64,000 nt of DNA from Leishmania donovani (Eukaryota; Euglenozoa; Kinetoplastea; Trypanosomatida; Trypanosomatidae): contig NC_018250.1 in assembly GCF_000227135.1 (NCBI RefSeq), positions 1-64,000 of the forward strand. The letters run 5' to 3'. Shown here one piece after another: positions 48,774 through 59,042 of this stretch; position 1 is the stretch's first letter; each line of letters starts with the position of its first letter. A program made the translations under genes and the position numbers. The notes under the pieces are model-generated. The model was not told the DNA's origin and made no database searches. It worked only from the letters and a program-made list of their open reading frames with translations.

Positions 48774-49489
48774 CGCGCGGATACCACTGCACAAGGGGCG
48801 ATGTAGACTATGGCGACCAGGACGAAAAACTTGATTGCTTCGGCCGCTCCACTCGAGAGAAAGGAAAGGATGAGTGGGAGATGAGGAGGGCAGGGGACAT
48901 GTGAACGACTTTGTCGACTCACCACGACTCTGTGTCAAGTGTCACGCCGTACAAAAGGTGCGACACGCCGAATCAAGGATCTCTTCCGCCGCGTTTTTGT
49001 GCCTCCTGTTCGCCCCTTTTTCCTCACGCTGTCCACTCTCTGCGCAGTCCTCATCCAAGGTGTAAGCGACTGCCCTCGCACCCTGTAGGCACGCTCGGGG
49101 GAGAGGGAGGGGGAACTAGGGGCCCTACCCCTGGATATGCACCGCCGCTCATGCAACGCCTTTGCGCGCGCACACACACACACCCTCTGCATGTGCGTGG
49201 CCTCCTGTGCTGCACATGCTCCACCATGTTTTCTTCATCCATACGCCTTTGTGTCGCTCGTCGATTCGAAGCGTGCCTTCCTTCCCCTCATCGCACAAGA
49301 AGACTCCAAGGGAAGCTAGCGCTCATACCCACGCCCATTACGTGCGGTCAATCATCACAGCTGCAGCATCGCCGTCGCTCTTTGCATCCTGGTGTCTTAC
49401 CCATTCCTTCTTAAGCACATCCACGCTTACCCACGGCGGCTCTCTCGCCATTTTCGTTCTAAGCAGGTGGTGTTTGGGGGAGGCGGGCG
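48774..49489. other. Intergenic spacer
   Basis: No gene seen. A (CA)n run at 49171-49182; 'CATTTTCGTTCTAAGCAG' (AG 49465-49466) is the probable acceptor for the next gene. Confidence 0.5.
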
Positions 49490-51070
49490 ATGCCGCTGCC
49501 AAGTCAGAACCAGCTGCACGGCTACTATGTGGCGCGATGTGGTTACCACGAAGTTCTCAGACCACATCGAGCAGCACTGACGCTGCTGGCAGAGGACACT
49601 ACATCACATGCAGAGAGGCTCGCCGGCGAAGCTAAGGAGCGATGCGTGGCCATAGCAGACCTAGAACAGATCGAGAACAGAGAGGAGGGAGGGGCGCGCG
49701 CGTGTGAGCGGGCTGCTGTCATTCCTCTTGCGACCCAGCGCACGTTTCGGCTTGCCGAGCCGTGTGGCACAGCCGCCCTCTCTCCGCTCTACATTGGTGC
49801 GCGTGGTCTCCTGCCCATACTAGACCTGATTGCGGAGCTCCCACTCGTCGAAACGGTGGATCTGTCAAATGTGTCGTCTTGGTACGACAACGACACCTTC
49901 GCCGGCTTGTCGCAAGGCAGCGTTTCCGGCAATGACGTAGTTGCCCACCTGTGCACTATCCTTCCACGCCTGCGCTTCCTACACACCCTCGACTTGGGTG
50001 GCCAGCCGCTGGGTAGCATCGCCGTCGCCCATCTGCTGGAGACCATCAGACAGTTGCCTACGGTGGTACGTGTGGACTTTGACACCACCAACGTTGATCC
50101 GTACCTTCTCCGTGCCTTCCAGCAGACGTTGGAGGAGCACCAACGACGCCCACGCCCGCACATGCCCACCACCAAAGCGGTGGCAAGGGCTTACGAGATT
50201 CCGCTCTACATTAAGGCACTTCCTCGACTGGATCGAAAAACACTTCGCGAACAGCAGGTGCTGCGAGCTCTCCTCTCCGAGGACCCCAGCTTCGCGAGCG
50301 CGGTGACGGGTGTGGAGATGGGCGACATGGTGCTCACGGCGCGCGTGATGAGCACGGCAGAGGCGGTCTTTCGGTGCGGGGACAAGGGCATCCGCGGGGA
50401 CGGGCAGCATCTCTTCATCCTCAAGAGTGGAACGTTGCGTGTGTACAGTGACCTCGAGGGCTTCGTGTTGTCACGCGGCGACTACTTTGGCGACTCGTAC
50501 CCCTCCGTGCTGCTGCCGTGCTCGCGGCTGGAGGAAGAGGAACGGGGGGTTGTGTATGCCATACCACTTCGCTCGTCTACTACCGTTTTGGCCTACTGGG
50601 CAACTCGCCTGGCAGCCGCGTGGCCATGGCTGCATCAGATTCCGATCATGCACGCTGTGGGGGCGTGGACGTGCATGCGGGCATGCACTTGCAGCGAGTT
50701 TGTCGTATCGGAGCCGACAGACACGATTATCGAGGCGGGAGATGGCGAAGAGGCAATCTACGTGGTCTGCGACGGCTCTTTTTGCGCGCTGGACTCTCGC
50801 GGGGGTGACGCGGCGCGTTACAACGCTCGGAGCGTGCGAAGTGTGTTTACCCGCTTCGACGTCTTTGGCATTGAGGCGCTCGTCGCCCGCAAGCGCCAAA
50901 ACTCCGTCCGCATCAAGGCGGGAAAAGAGAAAGGCCTGCCCTATCGCACCTTGGCTGTGCGGGGTTGCGGTGTGCGGGTGCTTCACCGCCAACTGCGTCC
51001 CGTCTTCATATCGCTGGCTCGAGGCTACTCGCTGCACGAGGACCTCTGCGCCGGCGGCACTACAGGGTAA
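49490..51070 (+). CDS. LRR plus degenerate tandem cyclic-nucleotide-binding domains (PKA-R-like)
   Basis: A 526-residue protein. After a 90-residue N-terminus, residues about 95-215 carry LRR-like segments ('LPLVETVDLSNVSSW', 'LRFLHTLDLGGQPLG', 'LPTVVRVDFDTTNVD'). Two CNB-like beta-barrels follow: about 280-350 ('GQHLFILKSGTLRVYSD', 'GDYFGDSYP') and 405-480 ('TIIEAGDGEEAIYVVCDGSF', 'FDVFGIEALVARKRQNSVRI'). This LRR-CNB-CNB order is that of trypanosomatid PKA regulatory subunits. In both domains the phosphate-binding cassette (FGE-LAL...PR-A) is altered: 'FGDSYPSVLLP' and 'FGIEALVARKRQNSV', so cyclic nucleotide binding is doubtful. No inhibitor-type RRxS/A sequence is obvious near 220-260. The known PKA-R genes of Leishmania are, from memory, on other chromosomes. 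ATG 49490 is the first after AG 49465-49466. Confidence 0.75.
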   Translation: MPLPSQNQLHGYYVARCGYHEVLRPHRAALTLLAEDTTSHAERLAGEAKERCVAIADLEQIENREEGGARACERAAVIPLATQRTFRLAEPCGTAALSPLYIGARGLLPILDLIAELPLVETVDLSNVSSWYDNDTFAGLSQGSVSGNDVVAHLCTILPRLRFLHTLDLGGQPLGSIAVAHLLETIRQLPTVVRVDFDTTNVDPYLLRAFQQTLEEHQRRPRPHMPTTKAVARAYEIPLYIKALPRLDRKTLREQQVLRALLSEDPSFASAVTGVEMGDMVLTARVMSTAEAVFRCGDKGIRGDGQHLFILKSGTLRVYSDLEGFVLSRGDYFGDSYPSVLLPCSRLEEEERGVVYAIPLRSSTTVLAYWATRLAAAWPWLHQIPIMHAVGAWTCMRACTCSEFVVSEPTDTIIEAGDGEEAIYVVCDGSFCALDSRGGDAARYNARSVRSVFTRFDVFGIEALVARKRQNSVRIKAGKEKGLPYRTLAVRGCGVRVLHRQLRPVFISLARGYSLHEDLCAGGTTG

Positions 51071-51886
51071 AGAGCGGAGCTGACCGCAGTGGGGCACCCA
51101 GAGGACCGTGTCTGCTGCTGCTTTCTCCTCGCTTTCCAGAGACTTGTTACTCAGATGTACAGTAGCGGCGCTGGATTTCTTTCGACTGTTCTTCTTCGTC
51201 TTACATGCTTGTGTGTCTATGGGGGCATTCGCGTCCGTCGCTGAGGTCGTCACGACGACGAGGGGTGGCCGCACGCCTCACCGATACCGTTGCCGCTCGC
51301 AACCGGCCACTGGTGAGCAATGCGCACCGCCGTGCACAAGCGAGACGAGAAAAAAGGAAAGGCTACACCATTTGCATAGAGGATCAGCACCGGTTGATTT
51401 TTTACAGCCTTGTGCACGGCGAGTTACGGGCATCGTGGTGGTTAGGACGCGTAACGCTTCCGAGTGTGTCGGTGTGCAGAGTTTAGGCGAGTGCACGGGC
51501 TGCAGGCCCATCTGGTGCACTGTCGCGGCCCGATCGGCTACGCCGGTACCTGTCACTGCTTGCTTCCCTTCGCTTCCTCCCCCTAGGTCGCTTCACCTGC
51601 CAATGCTGCTCCCTGTGCGTGCCCCCCCCCCTCCCAACCCACCCATCCATTGTTGCTTTCTCTTTTTTTTCACTCGTCCCCTTCCCCATCGCCCTCTTCC
51701 TTGCGCTCCTCCACCGTCTCCTTCGCTGCTGCGGCCGCCTTTTCTCCGACTGTGAGGACCACCGACCGGCAAAGGGCATATCGCACCGCGAGCAGCGAGG
51801 TGGAGGTGCTGCGTCAGCATTGCATAGTTAGGCAAACCCACCACACGCACGGCAACACCAGCAGAAGGGTATCTTCTCCCACGTCA
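51071..51886. other. Intergenic spacer
   Basis: No gene seen. C-run 51623-51633 and a long C/T tract 51655-51750 supply trans-splice signals; no ATG lies between that tract and 51887. Confidence 0.5.
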
Positions 51887-52570
51887 ATGGGCGGCAAGGC
51901 TTCGAAGGTGGAGACGGCGCTCACCCCTGAGGCGGTAGATGCCTTGTACAGAGAGGCGTACGCGGCCGGCGCGGTCGACGCTGATATGTATCACACATCA
52001 AAACGCGAGGTGATGCAGCAGCAGGATGCGATGGCAGGTATTGGTGCGTGCATGTTCAGTGCTTGGGTGGCATACGTGTACGGCCGTACGACGGGCGTGC
52101 AAGCGGCCGAGGACGCGGCGGCGCTGCGCCTTGATGCGCAGCAGCAGATGCTTGACAAGACGAGCAAGGACCTAGCGCTGAAACTGGAAGAGAACCGTAG
52201 CCTCATTACCGTGCGGCAAGAGCAGGATGTCATGATTGCACACCAGCGCGATGAGCTGCAACGTGCGGCGCAGCAGCGCCGCGCAATGCAGCGGTCAATG
52301 AACGCACTGCGGCGGCGCAACGCATCTGTGCAGCGGCAGATGCGAAGCCTGAAGTCCTCGCTGAGCGCTATTCAGCTGCAGATGTACGCCGGCATGGCTG
52401 GCGCCGCCCTCGTCCTGGTTGCGGTAGTGTGGTCGACACGACCACTGCGCAACGGACACTGGTCATTCCTTCCTGTCGTAGCCTCGTTGGGAGAAGAGAG
52501 GGTGATAGGGGCATCAGCGCCGGTGCCTGCGGTGGAGGCCGTGGAGGTCAAGGAGCAGGCGGAGTCGTAG
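51887..52570 (+). CDS. Predicted N-myristoylated coiled-coil membrane protein
   Basis: A 227-residue protein starting MGGKASKVE: Gly2, small residue at position 5 and Ser6 fit the N-myristoylation consensus. A weakly hydrophobic segment lies at 48-66 ('MAGIGACMFSAWVAYVYG'). Residues about 72-165 are a Gln/Arg/Ala-rich coiled coil. A clear transmembrane-like segment follows at 166-183 ('MYAGMAGAALVLVAVVW'), then an acidic Val/Glu tail. The architecture suggests a membrane-tethered scaffold; no family is recognised. The start choice is strong because no earlier ATG occurs after the pyrimidine tract and the myristoylation motif begins exactly there. Confidence 0.82.
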   Translation: MGGKASKVETALTPEAVDALYREAYAAGAVDADMYHTSKREVMQQQDAMAGIGACMFSAWVAYVYGRTTGVQAAEDAAALRLDAQQQMLDKTSKDLALKLEENRSLITVRQEQDVMIAHQRDELQRAAQQRRAMQRSMNALRRRNASVQRQMRSLKSSLSAIQLQMYAGMAGAALVLVAVVWSTRPLRNGHWSFLPVVASLGEERVIGASAPVPAVEAVEVKEQAES

Positions 52571-53287
52571 CGGTGTAAAGCCGCGCATATCACGCGCTGG
52601 AAGCGAAAGGCGAGGCTGCAATACACTGCCAGGGCGCTATGCTGGCTTGCAGACGCGTTGCCATGTGTGAGGCTGTGCTTGCTGTGCTCATGGATGAGTG
52701 TGCTCAATGCTTGTCTGCGTGCGTCTGAGCGCCCTGTCTGCTTCCCTCATTCCCTGCTTGCATCATCTTCTACACCAGACCCGCCCTTCGTGCGTGAGGA
52801 TGCCGTGCTTGCACGCAGAGAAAAGAGAGAGAGGGACAGAGGGAGAGGGGCGCATGCGCTGACGTGGGCTGCACGCTCCTTTCCTCTTCGCCCTCTTTGT
52901 AGACCCACATCCACACGCCGTCGAACAGGGAATGAGAAGACATGCTAGGGTGCACCACGTTGCTTCTGTCTTCATTCCCTTCTCTCCCCACTTTTATGAC
53001 TGCCTGTGCTGTGTCTTCGTCCCCACCACCACCACCACCTTCCCCGATTTCGTGTTGCTCACTTGTGTAGACGTCGCAAGGACTGTTTCGCTCGCTCGCT
53101 CTCTCAGCCCATCGCCGAAGGGATGGTGGGGGAGGTGCGACTGCGGTGAATGGCGGAGGGAAGGAGCAGGGAAGCGCTGCTCTCTCTTCTTTCTCTGCCG
53201 GGGTCAATTTTCATGTGCATCGACTTTGCCTCTCCTCTCAACCTCTGCTCTCCCCGTGCACGACACATAGACGTGCAGGACGTGCCG
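52571..53287. other. Intergenic spacer
   Basis: No gene seen. Pyrimidine tract 53175-53255 and AG 53269-53270 (ACACATAG) precede the next ATG. Confidence 0.5.
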
Positions 53288-54103
53288 ATGGAACGCAACA
53301 CGCTGCAGGTAGTCGCTTCTGCAGTGAACGCGGAGGCACTCTCGCGCGCTGAGGATCATGCTTGCCATGCGTCTCCCATGCGCCGTGTGTACCGCCTCCG
53401 CGACTCGTGTGCGGCGCTGCAGCTTATTCTCCTGGCCTACAAACACCGTCGCTGCAGTGCGCATTCGATGACGGTCGCCATGTTCGTTGAGGCTTGCGCC
53501 TCTGATCTTGTGCAGGGAATGCATGTCCTAGAGAGCGCCCCCTTATCCTCTTCACCCAGCCACGACTCCTCCGGTGACGCCATCGCGACGTTGGAGGCAC
53601 CGTGGTTCGACATCGGCTCTGAGGCAGGTGACGACGTACGCGTGTGCCTGCTGCTGCCTACCTACGCGGATTACTTCTTTGACTACACAATGTACTGGGC
53701 ACGGGTCGCGTACTCGGAAATGGCGCGCCAGTGCGCTGGCCACGGCCTCATCGCGAAGCTGCAGACCGTCGGTGGGGGTTGGGCCTCGCTGCACCGGGCC
53801 GACAAGTCCCTCGCGTGCGCGTTGCAGCTGCACGCTGTGGCACAAGCGGTGTTCGATGAGGATGTTGTGCGCAAGTGCCGCCTCTTTATTGGGTGGGCTC
53901 ATCTCTGGAACAGCGATCCGGCCAAGGCTCTGGAGGTGTTTTATGCGGAACTGGCAGCCGCGCGACGGCATGGCGACCCAGTCCACGAAAGGCGCTGCCT
54001 ACACGCCATTCAGAACGCGGAGCACAACCCTCGCCTCGCCCCCGGGGGGGCACACACGGGCCACTACCAGCTTGTGAACCTTTGGTGGCGTGCGCTTGCC
54101 TAG
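53288..54103 (+). CDS. Hypothetical protein
   Basis: A 271-residue protein starting MERNTLQVVASAVN. It is mostly alpha-helical by composition, with Ala/Leu/Arg-rich segments such as 'AALQLILLAYKHRRC' and a C-terminal part (about 170-260) of paired helices ('LHAVAQAVFDEDVVRKCRLFIGWA', 'ALEVFYAELAAARRHGD') that resembles TPR-like repeats. There is no membrane segment or catalytic motif. I do not recognise a family. The open frame extends upstream to 53150, but the acceptor-like AG at 53269-53270 supports ATG 53288. Confidence 0.8.
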   Translation: MERNTLQVVASAVNAEALSRAEDHACHASPMRRVYRLRDSCAALQLILLAYKHRRCSAHSMTVAMFVEACASDLVQGMHVLESAPLSSSPSHDSSGDAIATLEAPWFDIGSEAGDDVRVCLLLPTYADYFFDYTMYWARVAYSEMARQCAGHGLIAKLQTVGGGWASLHRADKSLACALQLHAVAQAVFDEDVVRKCRLFIGWAHLWNSDPAKALEVFYAELAAARRHGDPVHERRCLHAIQNAEHNPRLAPGGAHTGHYQLVNLWWRALA

Positions 54104-55229
54104 ATGAAGCCCGCGTCCCTTTTGAGTCCTTCCACTCAGGCGTCTTCTCTTGTGTTCGGACGGGCACGGGGAAGCCGAGGTCGTGCGCGGAAGAGAGGCG
54201 CAGCAGCGCATGAAAGGGGTGCTGGTGTGCGCGGGTGTTGGTGTCTCTGAGAGCCTCAAGATGAACATCTCACGCTCGAGTGTACCCAGTGAAAGCGGGC
54301 AGAGACGGATTAGCTAGGGAATGGACGGCGGTAACCGTGCGGCGTTTGGAGAGCGAGACCTAGGCGTCGTACCGCACGGCCCAGCGCGCCCACTCTGTGT
54401 GGGAGCGGGGGGGGGGCTTGTGAGCTCCGCCATCTCTTCCAATGCCGAGTCACCTCTGGTCGTAAGAGGGTCGATTGCCTACGACGTGGGCGAGTGAGGG
54501 CGATGCATCGCTGCCGATGTCGGCGGTTCGGTTCTGGATGGCGGTGCGTCGGAGAGCGAACCGCGACAGTGAGCACACGCTTGTGCCATCCACGTGACGG
54601 GCAGAGCGTCAGCGTTACTCGAATAAACCTCACCGCTAGCCCTTTCTGCCTACCAGTGTGGGGTGCCTGTGTGCTAACGCGAGGGATATATGCACGAAGG
54701 GTAGAAAACGGCATGATGGAAGGAGTGGCTGCGAGGCGGAGTGCTGGTGGGCGGAGTTTTAGGACAAGGCCGTGCTCAGTTGGCTGAGTCGGCGCATTGC
54801 TGTGACACGCGTCTATTGCTGCTTCAAACCACGCGGTGTGGGGCTTGTGACATGCCGCGGAGTAGAGTGGGTGGCTGAGCTGATGATGCGCTGTGACAGA
54901 GAGGTGAACACGCTGAAAGAAAGCAGCGGCATTATGGCGTAGCGTGCAGAGGGAGATATCGCGCGTGTTCGGTCACTTCATCGGACGGCAGTGCGCGGCA
55001 GGTCATCTCCTTCGAACTTCTCTCTTGCACTTCTCTTCGTCGTCCTTCGGCCGCCCCCTCTTGCCTTCGGCACCAACACGATGACCCCCCTCCTCCACTG
55101 AGTGCTTCGCTCGCCTCACTCTCAGAATTTCTTCACTTTTGTTTCAGGCCAACACAATCACCACGCCCCTTCAAGATGGCCATGACGTGAATCATCAAGA
55201 AGGAGCTGTTGACGCGGCGGCCGCGTCGG
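54104..55229. other. Intergenic spacer
   Basis: No gene seen. 'CACTTTTGTTTCAG' (AG 55146-55147) is a strong acceptor just before the frame-broken gene at 55230; an intervening ATG at 55176 reads only four codons. Confidence 0.5.
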
Positions 55230-55816
55230 ATGGGTGTCCCGTCTGTACCTCTTCTGAGGGAGAGCCGCGCAGGAGTATATGCTTCAGCATTTCATCACGC
55301 TACGCAAACTCTTCCTTACGTTCCTCTTGCCAGCTGTGGACGCAGCGCGCTAGCCTCGCTGAGCCCATTGGGTACCACGGAGCCCCACGTGACAGAGGGC
55401 ACAACAGCGCCGACCGGCTCCTCGGTGGCTGTGAATCAGAGCAGCAGCGCATTCAACAGACGGCAGGTTCGGTTCCTCGTGGTGAACATGGCTTTGTGCC
55501 ACTTCTCTCTTCCCACGGGGGAGGCCTCCAAGGACGATGTCGAATCTCCAGTGGGTGGCCTGCGGCATCGCCGGTAAGGAACTGCACAACTTCCCCTTCG
55601 ACGATGAAGCCTTTTCGAGCCGCCTGCCGCGTGCCACGGAGCGTATGGCGGCGGGCTGTGCTCCTGTTTTGACGGCCGCGCATCTTTTATGGCTTTCTCG
55701 AAGACCTCGAGGACACATCGACGGGGCGCGACAGCGACGAGGACGACGGGGCAGCTTGCAGCCACTTTTTGTGGCGCGCGTTCATGCGGCACTGTTGTGC
55801 ATTGGCCGCCGCGTAG
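55230..55816 (+). pseudogene. Frame-broken protein-coding locus (two frame changes)
   Basis: A strong acceptor (AG 55146-55147) is followed by ATG 55230 (MGVPSVPLLRESRAG), open to a stop at 55575-55577. Coding-like sequence then continues in the next frame from about 55537 ('GIAGKELHNFPFDDEAFSSR') to about 55670, and in the third frame from 55679 ('RIFYGFLEDLEDTSTGRD', then an acidic run and 'FLWRAFMRHCC') to TAG 55814-55816. The three segments overlap end to end and keep a GC-rich third position, as expected of one former ORF of about 195 codons hit by two indels. Either a pseudogene or base-calling errors explain this. Family unknown. The frame-0 stretch around 55470-55530 ('FNRRQVRFLVVNMALCHF') reads the most protein-like. 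Confidence 0.55.
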
Positions 55817-57025
55817 GTATCGCGGTAGGACGCGGTGGCCGAAGAAGGTGGGAGTGGGGTCAGGCAGAGAGCCTGCGGTGCCTTTTCGTCGGTGCTGCTG
55901 GACGGCAGCCTCCCTCCCCTCGCGCGCGCAGTTGCACCCACGCTACCTCTGCTTTTCTCATGCTCCCCTTGTTCCGCGCGTGTGTTTGTTGCCGCTGTGC
56001 GTTTTGCAGTGCAGCGAGTACGCCGCGCTCGCCACTGTTTGCCTGTGAAGGGCGGCTGTGAGAAATTGGGATGCACGAGCTAAGAAGGCAGCGCAAGAAG
56101 GCAGACACGTGCAGCGCAACACAGCGCTTCATACTAACGGCAGAAGGTATGACGAGCACGGCCAACGCTTGGGGTGAGGGGGGGTGGGCAGCGGAAGAGA
56201 AGCTCTGCGTGTCTCTGCGCGTTACATACCTGTGCATATGTGCTGCTGATGGTGGGCCGCTTCGCCCTCACAAGTGCGGAAGGGATGACTGAGTAGTGGG
56301 CACCTGGGCCCCCTCTCTCTCGCCCCTCTTTGCGCATCCGCTTCTTACCACTTCACTTGGTGCTGCCAACCAGTGCTGGAATGAGGTGTCTAGGGATGGT
56401 GAAACTCTGCTCCTCCCCTGCCTCGTGGTTCCTCGCTCTCCACCACCAACAACACCGGTCCCGGAGAGGCGGCACCTGACATCCTGGCCTCCCTCGTGCC
56501 CTCTGATCACCTGATTTCTGCCGTCTTCCCCCACCCTCCCCCATGCTCTCCCACTTCTTTTCATTGGCGTGTGCTTTCCCACTGCGCTTGTGCGTGTGTG
56601 CTCACGCTTTAGCCCCGCACACTTGTTGAGCGCCACGGCCCGACATCGACACACACGTACGAAAAGGCGAAAGGGAAGATCATCGACGTACGTCAGCCCC
56701 GCGCCATTCACGCTGCTCCCCGTTCGCGTCTGTACTGGTGTGCAGATAGAGAGAGAACTGGCGCGTTGCGTCCTTTGACTTTGATCATCGCCCTCCCCGC
56801 CCCCGACTTGCCCGCCTCCTCCTCGTTGGAGTGACTGGCCGGGGCAAGCGCCGCAGGCCCCGCGGTGGACTGTGCAACAGGGACAAAGGGCGACAACGAC
56901 ATCAGAAGCGCTACGGAAGTGTCTCGGCGGGACGCTGCGTCCTCCCTGTATCCGTTTTTGTTTCCCGCGCGCTGATTCACAGTTGCAAAACAGGAGTCTC
57001 CCATACTGACCGATTGCGTTTCACG
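55817..57025. other. Intergenic spacer
   Basis: No gene seen. 'CGTTTTTGTTTCCCGCGCG' followed by AG 56981-56982 precedes the next ATG. Confidence 0.5.
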
Positions 57026-57403
57026 ATGAACAGCGCTGACGCGCTAGAGCCGATACCCCGCAGCATTGCTCCGGATCAGGAGTTGGCTATCCTCAAGCTC
57101 ATCCTCGACTTACGCAGCCTGGGCGATGTGGACGGCAGCAAAAAGATACGGCGGCGAGTGCGTGAGGCGCTTCTGAAGAGCAGCGACGATTCAGAGGCGA
57201 TGAGCAAGGTGGATGATATCATCCGTCGAGGTAAGCGCACGCAGAGCAAGTTGGACGGAAGCTACGAGGAACGGCAGCGACTCAAACGTAAGCGTCGTGA
57301 GGAAGACTTGGCGGCGGCGTCACGCCTCGTCGACGTTGAGGCAGGCAGCGGCGAGGACTCGGAGGGATCAGCATCTACGGAAGAGGACGGCACCGAGGAA
57401 TAG
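57026..57403 (+). CDS. Small charged hypothetical protein
   Basis: A 125-residue protein starting MNSADALEPIPRSIAPDQE. The first 60 residues form a leucine-rich helical region ('LAILKLILDLRSLGD', 'RRRVREALLKSSDD'), followed by a Lys/Arg-rich stretch ('ERQRLKRKRREEDL', about residues 83-96) that could be a nuclear localisation signal, and an acidic Ser/Glu tail ('EAGSGEDSEGSASTEEDG'). No family recognised. ATG 57026 is the first good ATG after AG 56981-56982; the frame is open upstream through non-coding-like sequence. Confidence 0.75.
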   Translation: MNSADALEPIPRSIAPDQELAILKLILDLRSLGDVDGSKKIRRRVREALLKSSDDSEAMSKVDDIIRRGKRTQSKLDGSYEERQRLKRKRREEDLAAASRLVDVEAGSGEDSEGSASTEEDGTEE

Positions 57404-58097
57404 TGGAGATGTGCTACGTCATGGCATCTGAGCTGCATCACTGTGCGAGTGCGAGTGCGCGTGTTTACTCACCGTGGGGCCCGCTTCGATCCGCCGCGAC
57501 AGCACAGTGACGGGGCGGCCCACAGTTGGCGGTGCCCTTTGCATTCACGTCTGCGCCAATGTGGCGTTGGGTCTGCCTCTCTTTCTCTCTGTGTGCGACA
57601 GGGCGTTGCGGAAATCACATGTCGTCTCCTTCGTTTTAAAGACGCACAAACGGCAACAAGATAGATGAAGTGCGTCCCAAGTAACATCGCGCATGCCCAA
57701 GCGTGTGGGTTTGTGTATGTGTGTGTGAGGCAGGACTGTGCTTCCGGCAGCCTCGTCACATTGAACAAGCCGCCGCCTCCGTCCCCTTCCCCTTCACCTC
57801 TCTCGCATGCGAGATGCGATTGACGCCCTCGCCATCAGCATGGACTTGCTTCTTCGTTTCAATGCCCAAGGGTTTTGTCTGACGGAGAAAGCGAGGAGGA
57901 AGGAGAGGGGTGGCTTCGATAAGCATGAGCACAGGTGGTCATGCACACAAACTTGCATGCATGTAGGCGTGCCCGTCACCCTTCTCACATGCTTGAGCTG
58001 TTTTCCCTTTGAGGCTTTTGCGTTTTTGTTCTTCTCCAGGAGGGTTCACGTCGAGCGCTACGGTAATGAGGCGCCATCTGCGACCTTTCGGTGCTCC
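57404..58097. other. Intergenic, entering the duplicated gap flank
   Basis: No assured gene. An ATG at 57807 opens a frame that runs into the gene piece at 58098, but a pyrimidine tract at 57998-58040 and an acceptor-like AG just after it suggest the transcript starts later. Confidence 0.45.
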
Positions 58098-58316
58098 ATG
58101 AGCGAGCTCTTCTCCTCGTGCGCGTCCGCGCAGAAACGCAATTCGAGGGTCCCGCCTCCTTTTGGCAGCACAGCGTCCTGTGCGCGTAGTCTTCTCTCCG
58201 ATGGCTCACGCGCTCTTTCCGCCGACAGCCGCTCCCCATCTCGCTGGTCGGAGCGCGAAGCCGAGGCAACGCGTAATCTCGAAACGATGGGGGCGAGGCA
58301 CTTTGGACGGTTTGCA
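57864..58316 (+). repeat. Gap-flanking duplicate P, copy 1 (ends at N gap)
   Basis: Matches 58590-59042 at offset 726 with a single difference noticed (C/T near 58194/58920). It runs exactly up to the first N and its partner begins within three bases after the N run, the pattern left by overlapping but unmerged contig ends. Confidence 0.9.
58098..58316 (+). CDS. 5' part of the MSELF... gene, partial copy ending at gap
   Basis: The first 73 codons of the gene annotated at 58824, cut by the N gap. It is the same sequence as the start of that gene and most likely the same locus assembled twice, not a second gene. Confidence 0.6.
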
Positions 58317-58586
58317 NNNNNNNNNNNNNNNNNNNNNNNNNNNNNNNNNNNNNNNNNNNNNNNNNNNNNNNNNNNNNNNNNNNNNNNNNNNNNNNNNNNN
58401 NNNNNNNNNNNNNNNNNNNNNNNNNNNNNNNNNNNNNNNNNNNNNNNNNNNNNNNNNNNNNNNNNNNNNNNNNNNNNNNNNNNNNNNNNNNNNNNNNNNN
58501 NNNNNNNNNNNNNNNNNNNNNNNNNNNNNNNNNNNNNNNNNNNNNNNNNNNNNNNNNNNNNNNNNNNNNNNNNNNNNNNNNNNNNN
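58317..58586. other. Assembly gap (270 N)
   Basis: A run of 270 unknown bases. Both flanks carry the same 453-bp sequence, so the gap length is probably nominal. Confidence 0.99.
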
Positions 58587-58589
58587 AAA

Positions 58590-59042
58590 GCCCAAGGGTT
58601 TTGTCTGACGGAGAAAGCGAGGAGGAAGGAGAGGGGTGGCTTCGATAAGCATGAGCACAGGTGGTCATGCACACAAACTTGCATGCATGTAGGCGTGCCC
58701 GTCACCCTTCTCACATGCTTGAGCTGTTTTCCCTTTGAGGCTTTTGCGTTTTTGTTCTTCTCCAGGAGGGTTCACGTCGAGCGCTACGGTAATGAGGCGC
58801 CATCTGCGACCTTTCGGTGCTCCATGAGCGAGCTCTTCTCCTCGTGCGCGTCCGCGCAGAAACGCAATTCGAGGGTCCCGCCTCCTTTTGGCAGCACAGC
58901 GTCCTGTGCGCGTAGTTTTCTCTCCGATGGCTCACGCGCTCTTTCCGCCGACAGCCGCTCCCCATCTCGCTGGTCGGAGCGCGAAGCCGAGGCAACGCGT
59001 AATCTCGAAACGATGGGGGCGAGGCACTTTGGACGGTTTGCA
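58590..59042 (+). repeat. Gap-flanking duplicate P, copy 2
   Basis: Second copy of the 453-bp segment also found at 57864-58316; continues without a break into unique sequence 59043-59145. Confidence 0.9.
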
